20,059 nt of DNA. It comes from a virus. Made by a program: the position numbers and the translations under genes. The DNA lies in IMG/VR virus record IMGVR_UViG_3300042356_000890, positions 1-20,059 of that record. One strand, 5' to 3'. The notes under the pieces were generated by a model. The model did not search any database. It saw only the letters and a list, made by a program, of their open reading frames with translations, and was not told the origin of the DNA. Positions 5,584-12,509 of the stretch are shown here, piece by piece; position 1 is the stretch's first letter; each line of letters starts with the position of its first letter.

Positions 5584-5807
5584 AGCCCCGCCTCGACACA
5601 TACGCAGCCCGCACGGGGGCGGGAGCAGTCGCCACAAATGGCGGTGATGACTGTCACGGAGTCATTAGGTAGGCGAACGATAAAGGCACCTAGATGGGAT
5701 AGGCGGGTGAACGGGGCGATAATCTCCCCGCCGGCCTTGACTATGGCATCAATGTAAGCGGGGTCACCGCCTACGGCCTCGACAATGGAACAGTGTTCAG
5801 GGTGCAT
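5580..5807 (-). CDS. 75-residue protein with C-terminal Cys cluster
   Basis: ATG at 5807 overlaps the upstream TAA by one base, behind GAAAGGCGGCCACTA. The N-terminal half is alpha/beta (HCSIVEAVGGDPAYIDAIV, then GEIIAPFTRLSHLG and AFIVRLPNDSVTVITAI). The C-terminal tail has C58, C61, C68 and C70 (CGDC then CVC), a possible single zinc knuckle. The combination is not one I recognise. Tightly coupled to both neighbours. Confidence 0.72.
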   Translation of the reverse strand: MHPEHCSIVEAVGGDPAYIDAIVKAGGEIIAPFTRLSHLGAFIVRLPNDSVTVITAICGDCSRPRAGCVCVEAGL

Positions 5808-6331
5808 TAGTGGCCGCCTTTCATAAATGGAAGAACGTCGGCAAGCTTGCCCGACGTGGAACGGGGCAGAATAGTGACCGCCTCTCCACTGTCGAACACA
5901 CGACGCACACGGGAAAACTCTCCGATGGGGGCGATACGTGCAGCCCGCCCCGCCTCCGTAGTGCAGATAATGCCGTAGGCATAAGTTAGGTCCCGCGAAC
6001 GGGTGACGGCCTCCACCGTGAACCGTTCACCGTCTAGTTCCGGTATGACGTCGCCTACCTGCAAATTAGAGGCGGTAATAGATACTGTTTCCATTAGTCC
6101 ATCTCCAACGGCGGTAAATGTCCACCCCGCAACACGTGACACAAGGTAGCTACCCTCCGTCACGTTGTCACCGTTAGGTTGGCAACCTTGCAGGCGCACG
6201 GTCTTATCCCCGACAGACAAGAACCGCATAAACCGCAGCGCGGTAGGGCTGCCAGGTAACCACCCCGTGACACGGTAAAGGGTGCCTATAGTGAGGTAGT
6301 TCATACCTCCGTCGATGGTAAATGTGTTCAT
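5807..6331 (-). CDS. 174-residue two-domain beta-rich hypothetical protein
   Basis: ATG at 6331 follows AAGAGGGGAAAAC, 12 bases after the upstream stop. Residues 1-78 form one beta-rich unit (NYLTIGTLYRVTGWLPGS, RFLSVGDKTVRLQGC, SYLVSRVAGWTFTAV). Met80 (6094) then starts METVSITASNLQVGDVIPE and a second beta-rich unit (GERFTVEAVTR, YAYGIICTTEAG, SGEAVTILPR). The segment SNLQVGDVI is typical of small SH3- or Hint-like barrels. Met80 has GGAGATGG upstream and an out-of-frame TAATG, so it may be a second start or the scar of a gene fusion. Function unknown. Confidence 0.72.
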   Translation of the reverse strand: MNTFTIDGGMNYLTIGTLYRVTGWLPGSPTALRFMRFLSVGDKTVRLQGCQPNGDNVTEGSYLVSRVAGWTFTAVGDGLMETVSITASNLQVGDVIPELDGERFTVEAVTRSRDLTYAYGIICTTEAGRAARIAPIGEFSRVRRVFDSGEAVTILPRSTSGKLADVLPFMKGGH

Positions 6332-6343
6332 TGTTTTCCCCTC

Positions 6344-6577
6344 TTAGAGTTCTACGACGTTCAAGGCGTTATCGACAATGGCTAGCTCATTATCGGCCAA
6401 CCACGTGGTGAGAACCTCCAACACGGCTGCGGCCTCCACCCGCAAACGTGTGTTCAAAACGTCGTTCAGGCGTGTTGTTAGGTCACTATTAGCGCAGTCA
6501 ATGCAGACACCTACACCGTCTAACGGTGCAGAATTACCGCATTTAGTGCAGTTGTCCCACTCAGGCTCATTGGTCAT
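6344..6577 (-). CDS. Small zinc-ribbon protein, first gene of leftward cassette
   Basis: 77 residues from ATG at 6577. This start has AAAGGGGCAAAAA upstream and lies about 37 bases after the predicted transcription start of promoter P1; the longer open frame to 6661 would begin upstream of that start point and so is rejected. C10, C13, C25 and C28 (CTKC ... CIDC) make a zinc ribbon. The rest is a long helix (TTRLNDVLNTRLRVEAAAV, VLTTWLADNELAIV). It may be a small regulator or adaptor, and its leading position in the operon suggests early expression. Confidence 0.76.
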   Translation of the reverse strand: MTNEPEWDNCTKCGNSAPLDGVGVCIDCANSDLTTRLNDVLNTRLRVEAAAVLEVLTTWLADNELAIVDNALNVVEL

Positions 6578-6620
6578 TTTTTGCCCCTTTCGGCGTGCCG
6601 GCGGAATTGCCGACATAGAG

Positions 6621-6649
6621 ATTATGACCAACCGTGCAACACTTGTCAA
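6621..6649 (-). promoter_or_regulatory. Sigma70-type promoter P1 for leftward cassette
   Basis: On the minus strand TTGACA (6649-6644), a 17-base spacer and CATAAT (6626-6621) precede the first cassette gene by a leader of about 37 bases. The -35 through spacer sequence, TTGACAAGTGTTGCACGG, matches that of promoter P2 at all but one position, so both are likely read and controlled together. Consensus -35 and 17-base spacing suggest a strong early promoter used by the host sigma factor. Confidence 0.85.
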
Positions 6650-6807
6650 GCTCATAAACAAGATTATTTATCAGGCCATCGACACCCCCACAAGATCGCA
6701 AACAACGCCGCCAACGATCACCCAACAACGGCACCCAACAACAGTCAAGGCGGAGCTATCCGCACGTCACTCGCGCGGGGCGGTAGGTGTCTCGAATTAG
6801 CCAGGTA

Positions 6808-6824
6808 GGGGGGGTAGGGGGGGG
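6808..6824 (+). repeat. Paired G-tracts
   Basis: Seven G (6808-6814), then TA, then eight G (6817-6824), formed by a near-tandem GTAGGGGGG unit. More G-runs of 3-6 follow between 6886 and 6941. The run density would allow G-quadruplex formation on the plus strand. Confidence 0.8.
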
Positions 6825-7134
6825 TGCCAATGTCGCGCCCATAATCGTTGTTATGTAATTTTCTCTCCCGCATTGGTGATTATGGCGGGCCGCGGGGCTA
6901 ACGGGGGGTCTGCCGAGGCGCGGGTAGGGGGAGTACTGTATTACCGGAAAGCTACGGATTCACTCTTTTTGTGTGGTGGGCTTGTTGGTGACTGTGTGTG
7001 GTGGTTGACCACTGTGAGTGACGGGCTAGTTGTTTTACACAGAGGGAGGCGGAGAAAGAAGAACCAGTGCCGCAGAGTCGATGATCAACGTCGAGATGGT
7101 GGCACTTCTTGGCAACAACCGAGCTTGCGAGGGC

Positions 7135-7187
7135 GTTAGCAGAAAGACTGTCCGGTGTCTGGCTAGGGGGTGCTAACAGTCTCCCCC
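7135..7187 (+). other. Nested and competing inverted repeats, possible structured RNA
   Basis: GTTAGCA (7135-7141) pairs with TGCTAAC (7171-7177). AGACTGT (7145-7151) pairs with ACAGTCT (7176-7182). The two right arms share two bases, so the pairings are partly exclusive or make a pseudoknot. A third option is GGGGG (7166-7170) with CCCCC (7183-7187). If transcribed rightward, this sits in the leader of the DpdA/terminase operon and could act as an attenuator; as DNA it could be a protein-binding site. Confidence 0.4.
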
Positions 7188-7519
7188 ACGCTTTACCACT
7201 TCAACGAGTGGATGGTGGCCGTGACTAGATTTGTTTTAGCCGACACCGAATGATGTAACGAGATGACGTTCGTAACGCTGCTTGTTTCTCTTACGCAACA
7301 GGGTCAGGTTCGGTCTTGGGTACTGATTGGTTGCAGGAAACATCTACCCACGTTTCCGTGTGTGAAATGCCCCGCACCATGCAACCGGTGTACAGCCCTG
7401 CTTGCCTCGCCTGTCTTCCCGACGGTAAGGACTTGTTCTGTTGCGAACTTGACTATAGCAGATGTGTATGCTTGTTTCTACTCAGTAAATGTAAAACTTG
7501 TTTAGAAGCGGGAAGTTTT

Positions 7520-8317
7520 GTGGATCGATTTAAATTTTATGTGGGGACAAACAACCCGTCGTGGTTGTGGAATGAAAACAATACGAACCCGCTGTTTGTT
7601 TCTGTTCGTCGGCTTCGTAAATACAAAAAGTTTCGACCTTCAGGTGTTTCTTGGTCTTGTGACAGTGGTGGCTTTACGGAGCTTTCTATTTTTGATAAGT
7701 GGGTTACACCGCCAGGTCAGTATGTTGAAGAACTTTACCGTATTACAGATGAGATTGGTTTGATGGATTGGGCTTCACCACAGGACTGGATGTGTGAACC
7801 GCACATGATTCAAAAAACAGGGAAGTCGATTGATGAGCATCAGCGTTTAACTTGCGAAAATTTTCTTGAGTTGCAAGGGTTAGCACCGGATCTTCCTATT
7901 ATTCCTGTCTTGCAGGGGTGGGATCCTGATGATTACAGGGTTCATTTAGATATGTATTTGGATTATGGGGTTGATCTTCGTGATTATCCCACCGTTGGTA
8001 TGGGGTCGTTTTGTCGTCGTGCAAACGTACAGGGCGTTAAACAGTTGGTGGAGGATTTGTCTGCTTACGGTCTAAAAATGCACGGGTTCGGGTTAAAGAA
8101 GGATGGGTTGAAACTTTTTCGTAATCATCTTGTGTCTTCTGATTCTATGGCTTGGTCTTTTACTGCTCGTACTGCAATGTGGCAGGCCATGAAGTTGGGT
8201 TGTGAAACAAAGTATTTGTGTGATCGCACGGATCATAAAGCTAGGAACTGTGGTGATTGTCATCGTTGGGCGATGATGTGGGCTGATGATGTAGCATCAA
8301 CACAGCAAAGGATGTAA
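7520..8317 (+). CDS. dpdA: DpdA-like 7-deazaguanine DNA transglycosylase
   Basis: A tRNA-guanine transglycosylase-related TIM-barrel protein of the phage DpdA type, which swaps guanine in DNA for a 7-deazaguanine such as preQ0 and so shields phage DNA from nucleases. Seen: KFYVGTNNPSWL near the start, W-S-CDSGGFTEL at 46-55 with the candidate catalytic D48, MDWASPQDWMCEP at 82-94, IIPVLQGWDPDDY at 127-139, VGMGSFCRR at 159-167, MHGFGLKK at 187-194 and SSDSMAWSF at 206-214 with a second candidate Asp. C228, C234, C244, C247 and H238/H248 could bind zinc as in the TGT family. GTG at 7520 (265 residues) is chosen because the barrel begins there and GCGGGAAG lies upstream; the frame is open back to 7316. 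The stop overlaps the terminase start. No preQ0 synthesis genes are visible here. Confidence 0.82.
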   Translation: MDRFKFYVGTNNPSWLWNENNTNPLFVSVRRLRKYKKFRPSGVSWSCDSGGFTELSIFDKWVTPPGQYVEELYRITDEIGLMDWASPQDWMCEPHMIQKTGKSIDEHQRLTCENFLELQGLAPDLPIIPVLQGWDPDDYRVHLDMYLDYGVDLRDYPTVGMGSFCRRANVQGVKQLVEDLSAYGLKMHGFGLKKDGLKLFRNHLVSSDSMAWSFTARTAMWQAMKLGCETKYLCDRTDHKARNCGDCHRWAMMWADDVASTQQRM

Positions 8318-10296
8318 TGGGTACTAAACGATCTGTCCCTCCTCAGGACAAAGCCAAGTTTTTTGCGTTGATCGCGTCGGGGCGTACCATCAAAGATGCG
8401 TGTGCTGAAACAGGGGTGCATTACAACACGGGTTCACGTTGGGTGAAAAAAGCGAAACTGTTGGAAGCGAACCGTAAAGAAGCGGCCCATAAGGTTTCGT
8501 CTGGTGCAGGATCAGGCGGTAGGCAATCTGTTGCACACCATAATTTTATGGATGCGATTGATTTGCCGTCAGTTATCCCGTATGAGCATTTGTGCGATAA
8601 CGCTAAACGCGGGTTGGAAGATTTTGATTTTTTCCGTAGCCACTATCTTGGGCGTGTCCCATCGCCGTGGCAGGTCGAAGCAGCAGTGCAACTTGTTGGG
8701 TTGTTGGAGTCTGAAGAAAAAGAATTTGTGGTGTTGAACGTTCCGCCTGGTGCGGGTAAGTCCACATTGTTTCACGATGTTGCGGTGTGGGCGATTGTTC
8801 GTAACCGGCGTGTTCGTGTGATGATTGGGTCGGTTTCTCAGAACATGGCGAAGATGTACTCTCGTCGTATCCGTGAAACGCTTGAGCGTGTGATGCCTAT
8901 TGAACCTGATCCGATGATGGTTCAGAAGGGGTTGGCTGTCAACGCGGAAGGCTGTCTAACGATTGACTATGGCAGGTTCAAACCTGTCGATAAGGGGGCG
9001 TTGTGGCGTTCAGAGGAGTTTGTTGTTGAACAAGAAGACGGAAACGGTTTGGATAACAAAGAACCAACAGTCCGAGCCTACGGTATTGAGGCAGAGTTCA
9101 TCGGCCACCGTGCCGACCTTTGCTTGTTTGACGATGTGGCCTCACCCGATAACGCCCGTGAAAGTGTGGCTCGCGACAAACTCCTTGAACGGTGGGACAA
9201 TGTGGCTGAAGCCCGATGCGACCCAGGTGGGTTGCTAGCTGTTATCGGGCAGCGTCTCGGTTCGGGTGATTTGTACGCTCATTGTCTTGCGAAGGAAACG
9301 TATGACATTGAAGAAGACATCAACTATGACGGTTCGGATGTGCAATCCCCTGAAGATGTTGAATCTGGTCAGCCTGTCCGACAGAAAAAATACAAGCACA
9401 TCATCTATAAAGCGTATTACGAAGAATTAGATACCGGTAAGGAATCTCGTTCGTTCAAATCGTTGCCGTACCCTGAAGGTCCGTTGCTTGACCCGAAGCG
9501 TCTCCCGTGGAAAGATTTGTCGTTTATCCGCTACAACAAACCTGACGTGTTTCAGGTGGTGTACCAACAGGAAGACCTTGATCTTGATGCTCGACTGGTG
9601 GACCGTACTTGGATTACTGGTGGCAAAGGAGCAGATGGGGTGGATTACCCTGGCTGTGTTGATAACGAACGCCAACCTGGGTATATCCCTGAAGGTTTAG
9701 CGCATCCGTGGGTGTCTATTTGTGCGGTTGACCCGTCACCAACAATGTTTTGGGCGTTTGTTTGGATTATTTACCAGCCTGAAACCCAGATATACCATGT
9801 GGTTGACCTTGAACGGGTGAAGTTGACCGCTGAAGAAGTCCTTGGATTTAACACTTCGACGGGGGAGTATTCAGGGTTGATGCACGAATGGCAGGAACGG
9901 TCCTACCAGATGGGTTATCCGATTAGCCATTGGGTTGTTGAGATCAATGCGGCACAGCGTTTCTTGTTGGCACACGATTTTGTGCGTCGCTGGCAGGCAA
10001 CTAACCGTGTGAACGTCATTTCTCATACCACTTCCCGTAACAAAGTTGACGAAAAGCTTGGTGTTGAGGCGTTGATTCCGCCGGTGATTAGGTCGGGGGC
10101 TATGCGGTTCCCTTCTATGCGTGGCAACTGGAAAACATTGGCGGCCCAGGATGAGTTGACTAAGTGGAGTCGAGATAAAAAGCACGGCACCGACATTGTG
10201 ATGGCGTTGTGGATGGCGATTTTGAATCTGCCTAATTTGACCCAGGCGAAGCCACCGCCGAGACAGTGGCGACCTTCGTGGTTGACAACCAGATAA
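8317..10296 (+). CDS. terL: Terminase large subunit with N-terminal helix-turn-helix
   Basis: 659 residues. Residues about 12-46 (GRTIKDACAETGVHYNTGSRW) form a helix-turn-helix of the kind seen in small terminase subunits. The ATPase follows: Walker A PPGAGKST at 143-150 and Walker B LCLFDD at 268-273. The C-terminal RNase H-like nuclease shows D472 (AVDPSP), E542 (VVEINAAQRF) and D626 (HGTDIVMALW), the expected acidic triad. This is the DNA packaging motor and genome-cutting enzyme. At 659 residues it is longer than a typical TerL, partly because of the HTH and an acidic insertion near 330-360. ATG overlaps the dpdA stop by one base and has AAAGGATGTA upstream. No separate small terminase gene is visible in the window. 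Confidence 0.94.
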   Translation: MGTKRSVPPQDKAKFFALIASGRTIKDACAETGVHYNTGSRWVKKAKLLEANRKEAAHKVSSGAGSGGRQSVAHHNFMDAIDLPSVIPYEHLCDNAKRGLEDFDFFRSHYLGRVPSPWQVEAAVQLVGLLESEEKEFVVLNVPPGAGKSTLFHDVAVWAIVRNRRVRVMIGSVSQNMAKMYSRRIRETLERVMPIEPDPMMVQKGLAVNAEGCLTIDYGRFKPVDKGALWRSEEFVVEQEDGNGLDNKEPTVRAYGIEAEFIGHRADLCLFDDVASPDNARESVARDKLLERWDNVAEARCDPGGLLAVIGQRLGSGDLYAHCLAKETYDIEEDINYDGSDVQSPEDVESGQPVRQKKYKHIIYKAYYEELDTGKESRSFKSLPYPEGPLLDPKRLPWKDLSFIRYNKPDVFQVVYQQEDLDLDARLVDRTWITGGKGADGVDYPGCVDNERQPGYIPEGLAHPWVSICAVDPSPTMFWAFVWIIYQPETQIYHVVDLERVKLTAEEVLGFNTSTGEYSGLMHEWQERSYQMGYPISHWVVEINAAQRFLLAHDFVRRWQATNRVNVISHTTSRNKVDEKLGVEALIPPVIRSGAMRFPSMRGNWKTLAAQDELTKWSRDKKHGTDIVMALWMAILNLPNLTQAKPPPRQWRPSWLTTR

Positions 10297-10308
10297 ATGT
10301 GTTATCTT
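10282..10308 (+). promoter_or_regulatory. Possible promoter before portal gene
   Basis: TTGACA (10282-10287), a 15-base spacer and TATCTT (10303-10308) occur at the end of terL and in the only sizeable gap (41 bases) of the late operon. The spacer is short for a sigma70 promoter, so this is tentative; it could give extra transcription of the virion genes. Confidence 0.35.
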
Positions 10309-10337
10309 AGGTTCGTCTTGGCTACCAAAGGTTTTGA

Positions 10338-12140
10338 ATGAAAACTGTTGAAGAAATCGTTGAACTGTACAAGGATCGTGTTGACACTCAAGGACCGATC
10401 CTTCGTCAGATGCGAGAAGTGCGACAGTTAGCAAATGGTGATGTCATTGTTCCGTTGAACGAATTGGACAGGAACACGAAATCTTCTGTGGCGAACCTGC
10501 TTGTTCAGGGTCTTGACCAGATGAGTATGCGTGTTGCTTCTACGATGCCGTCACCGTATTTTCCTGCTTTGCGTGAAGGTCAGGACCGTTCGATGAAACT
10601 GGCCCGTGACCGCAAGCGGGCAATGCTGGCTATTTGGGATCAGAACCGTATGTCTATGAAGATGCGTCAACGTGCGCGTCACCTTTTGGCGTACAGCAAT
10701 TCGCCTGTTTATTTGAAGCCGAACTTTGATAAGCGTCTTCCTGAGTGGCAGTTGCGTAACCCGTTGGATACTTTTGCTGCTCCACGGATTGACATTGATA
10801 ATCCTGTTCCGGACAATGTGATTTTTACGTATCACCGCCCGTACCGTTGGCTGATGCAAAACTACGGGGTACTGTTGAACGGTACGTTGCGTGTGGCGAA
10901 CCCAGGACAAGACACCCTGTTCACCATCCTTGAATACGTCTGCGCCAACGAAATCGTCACCATTGTGATGGGATCAGAAAAATCTTTCGACCCTCTAACA
11001 GGGCAAACCTTCCCAGGTCAGCAAGCAGTAGAACTGTCCCGTGTCATCAACCGCACAGGTATGCCACTGGTAGTTATGCCGCAACGCATCACCCTTGACA
11101 AACCCCGTGGACAATTCGACGGGTTGCTCGGAATGTATTACACCCGCGCCCGTTTGCAAGCCCTCACAGAAATCGCTATTGAACGAGGCATTTTCCCTGA
11201 CGAATACCTTGTGTCACGCCCAGGTGAAAACGCTGAAATTATCCAAATCGCAGACGGCAAAACAGGCCAACTTGGTGTAGTCAAAGGTGGCGACATTACA
11301 CAGCTACAAACAAACCCTGGCTACAAAACAGATGTGGCGTTGGACCGTTTGGAACGTCAAGAACGCCTAGAAGGTGCTATCCCCGCAGAGTTCGGTGGAG
11401 AATCCGGCACAAACATCCGTACAGGTCGCCGTGGCGAATCCATCCTGTCAGCAACCGTGGACTTCCGTGTACAAGAAGCGCAAGAACTGTTCGCATCTTC
11501 ACTTGTTGAAGAAGACAAAATCGCTATCGCTATCGAAAAAGCCTACTGGGGTAACGCATCAAAGTCGTTCTACATCCCAGGCACAGGCGGCGGAATGAAG
11601 GATTACACCCCGAACAAGATGTGGGAAACCGACTTCCATTATGTTTCATACTCCGCATCAGGGGCAGACATCAACAATCTTGTTATCAGTCTTGGACAAC
11701 GCTTAGGTACAGGCTTGATGTCTAAAGAATCAGCCCGTGAAGCAGACCCAATGATTAGCGATCCTGAGTTGGAACGTGACCGTATCGTGGCAGAAGCCAT
11801 CGAGTCGGCTTTGTTGCAGTCAGTACAGGCACAAGCCGCCGACCCGAACGGCCCATACCAACCAGATGATTTGGCTTTCATCGCTGAACAGGTAGCATCT
11901 AACAAGATGAGTTTGCCTCAAGCTATTCAAGCAGCGCAGAAACGCGCACAGGAACGACAGGCAACTCCCGCCCCGACGGGTGCGCCAGAAACAATGCCTG
12001 GTTTGTCACCTGCTGGTGTCGGTATGGAACAACCAATGGAAGCCCCTGCACCGTCAGGTATCGAAGGTCTTCTTGCACAACTAGGTGGTGGCGGTGGTGG
12101 TATGGCTCCGCCTGCTCCACCAATGGGAGGGATGCTGTAA
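10338..12140 (+). CDS. Portal protein
   Basis: 600 residues directly after the terminase, where the portal ring subunit is normally encoded. Seen: a helical N-terminus (VEEIVELYKDRVDTQGPIL), NLLVQGLDQMSMRVASTMPSPYF at about 53-75, a basic helix RDRKRAMLAIWDQNRMSMKM, LLAYSNSPVYLKPNF, the strand-rich middle, FPDEYLVSRPGENAEII near 290-306 and a long helical part with RTGRRGESILSATVDFRVQEAQELF. The last 60 residues are Pro/Gly/Met-rich and probably disordered. The portal forms the dodecameric DNA entry channel. Assigned by context and length more than by sharp motifs. Base composition changes abruptly near 10900 within the gene, from G/T-rich to A/C-rich. Ribosome site AAAGG lies 7 bases before ATG. 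Confidence 0.8.
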   Translation: MKTVEEIVELYKDRVDTQGPILRQMREVRQLANGDVIVPLNELDRNTKSSVANLLVQGLDQMSMRVASTMPSPYFPALREGQDRSMKLARDRKRAMLAIWDQNRMSMKMRQRARHLLAYSNSPVYLKPNFDKRLPEWQLRNPLDTFAAPRIDIDNPVPDNVIFTYHRPYRWLMQNYGVLLNGTLRVANPGQDTLFTILEYVCANEIVTIVMGSEKSFDPLTGQTFPGQQAVELSRVINRTGMPLVVMPQRITLDKPRGQFDGLLGMYYTRARLQALTEIAIERGIFPDEYLVSRPGENAEIIQIADGKTGQLGVVKGGDITQLQTNPGYKTDVALDRLERQERLEGAIPAEFGGESGTNIRTGRRGESILSATVDFRVQEAQELFASSLVEEDKIAIAIEKAYWGNASKSFYIPGTGGGMKDYTPNKMWETDFHYVSYSASGADINNLVISLGQRLGTGLMSKESAREADPMISDPELERDRIVAEAIESALLQSVQAQAADPNGPYQPDDLAFIAEQVASNKMSLPQAIQAAQKRAQERQATPAPTGAPETMPGLSPAGVGMEQPMEAPAPSGIEGLLAQLGGGGGGMAPPAPPMGGML

Positions 12141-12509
12141 ATGGCGAAGCAATACCCAAATCGTTCTGATCTTCGTGGTGGCAAAGTAGCGAAACAAACC
12201 GTTACCGGTCAAACCTATGGTCAGGCTACACAGCAGATGCAGGCACAGTCGGCTGTTCCTATGGCGCAATCCCCAACAGATAAACCTGTTGTAACCCCTG
12301 GTTCTCTTGGTGCTTTTGACCGCCCCACGGAACGCCCGATGGAACCTGTAACAGCGGGTGCTTCGTTTGGTCCTGGGCCTACACCACAATCACAGTTTCG
12401 TGTACCCACATCTGACCCTGTAGTAACAGAGTTACGTGCGTTGTTGGCGGCATACCCGTCTGACGAGTTAGCAGATATGTTGGATTCGTACATCCGTGAG
12501 GGCTACTAA
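12141..12509 (+). CDS. 122-residue virion-operon protein, unknown
   Basis: Starts immediately after the portal stop (TAAATG) and ends overlapping the next ATG by one base. The first 85 residues are Gln/Pro/Thr/Gly-rich with little predicted structure (SDLRGGKVAKQTVTGQ, then a Pro-rich stretch). Only the C-terminus (DPVVTELRALLAAYPSDEL and DMLDSYIREGY) looks helical. It may be a small scaffold-like or portal-associated protein. No family recognised; coupling shows it is made with the virion proteins. Confidence 0.75.
   Translation: MAKQYPNRSDLRGGKVAKQTVTGQTYGQATQQMQAQSAVPMAQSPTDKPVVTPGSLGAFDRPTERPMEPVTAGASFGPGPTPQSQFRVPTSDPVVTELRALLAAYPSDELADMLDSYIREGY

Larger units (their letters stand above)
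6650..7519. other. Long region without a convincing gene between divergent operons
   Basis: About 870 bases separate the leftward promoter from the DpdA start. Open frames here (for example 6873-7139 on the plus strand) have no ribosome site and odd composition. The region holds two long G-tracts (6808-6814 and 6817-6824), several more G-runs to about 6941, a 12-bp palindrome gtggttgaccac near 7001-7012, inverted repeats at 7135-7187 and a short stem at 7196-7211. It should contain the late promoter and could hold a replication origin or a packaging site. The best + strand promoter guess is TTGTTT (7231-7236), 17 bases, TGTAAC (7254-7259), but it is weak. Confidence 0.5.

Noticed and set aside
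6873-7139. Plus-strand open frame of 88 codons in the control region
   Set aside because: It would start at TTG or ATG with no ribosome site, is rich in Arg/Gly from G-runs, and has no neighbour coupling.
7190-7215. tRNA T-arm-like stem ccact-tcaacg-agtgg
   Set aside because: The loop has six rather than seven bases, and no acceptor or anticodon arms could be found around it.
7449-7477. Promoter-like TTGACT before dpdA
   Set aside because: The hexamer at the right spacing is TTGTTT, a poor -10, so no promoter is called.
9871-10434. Antisense frame of 187 codons under terL and portal
   Set aside because: It lies opposite the terL nuclease region and the portal start and lacks a ribosome site; likely a codon-usage shadow.
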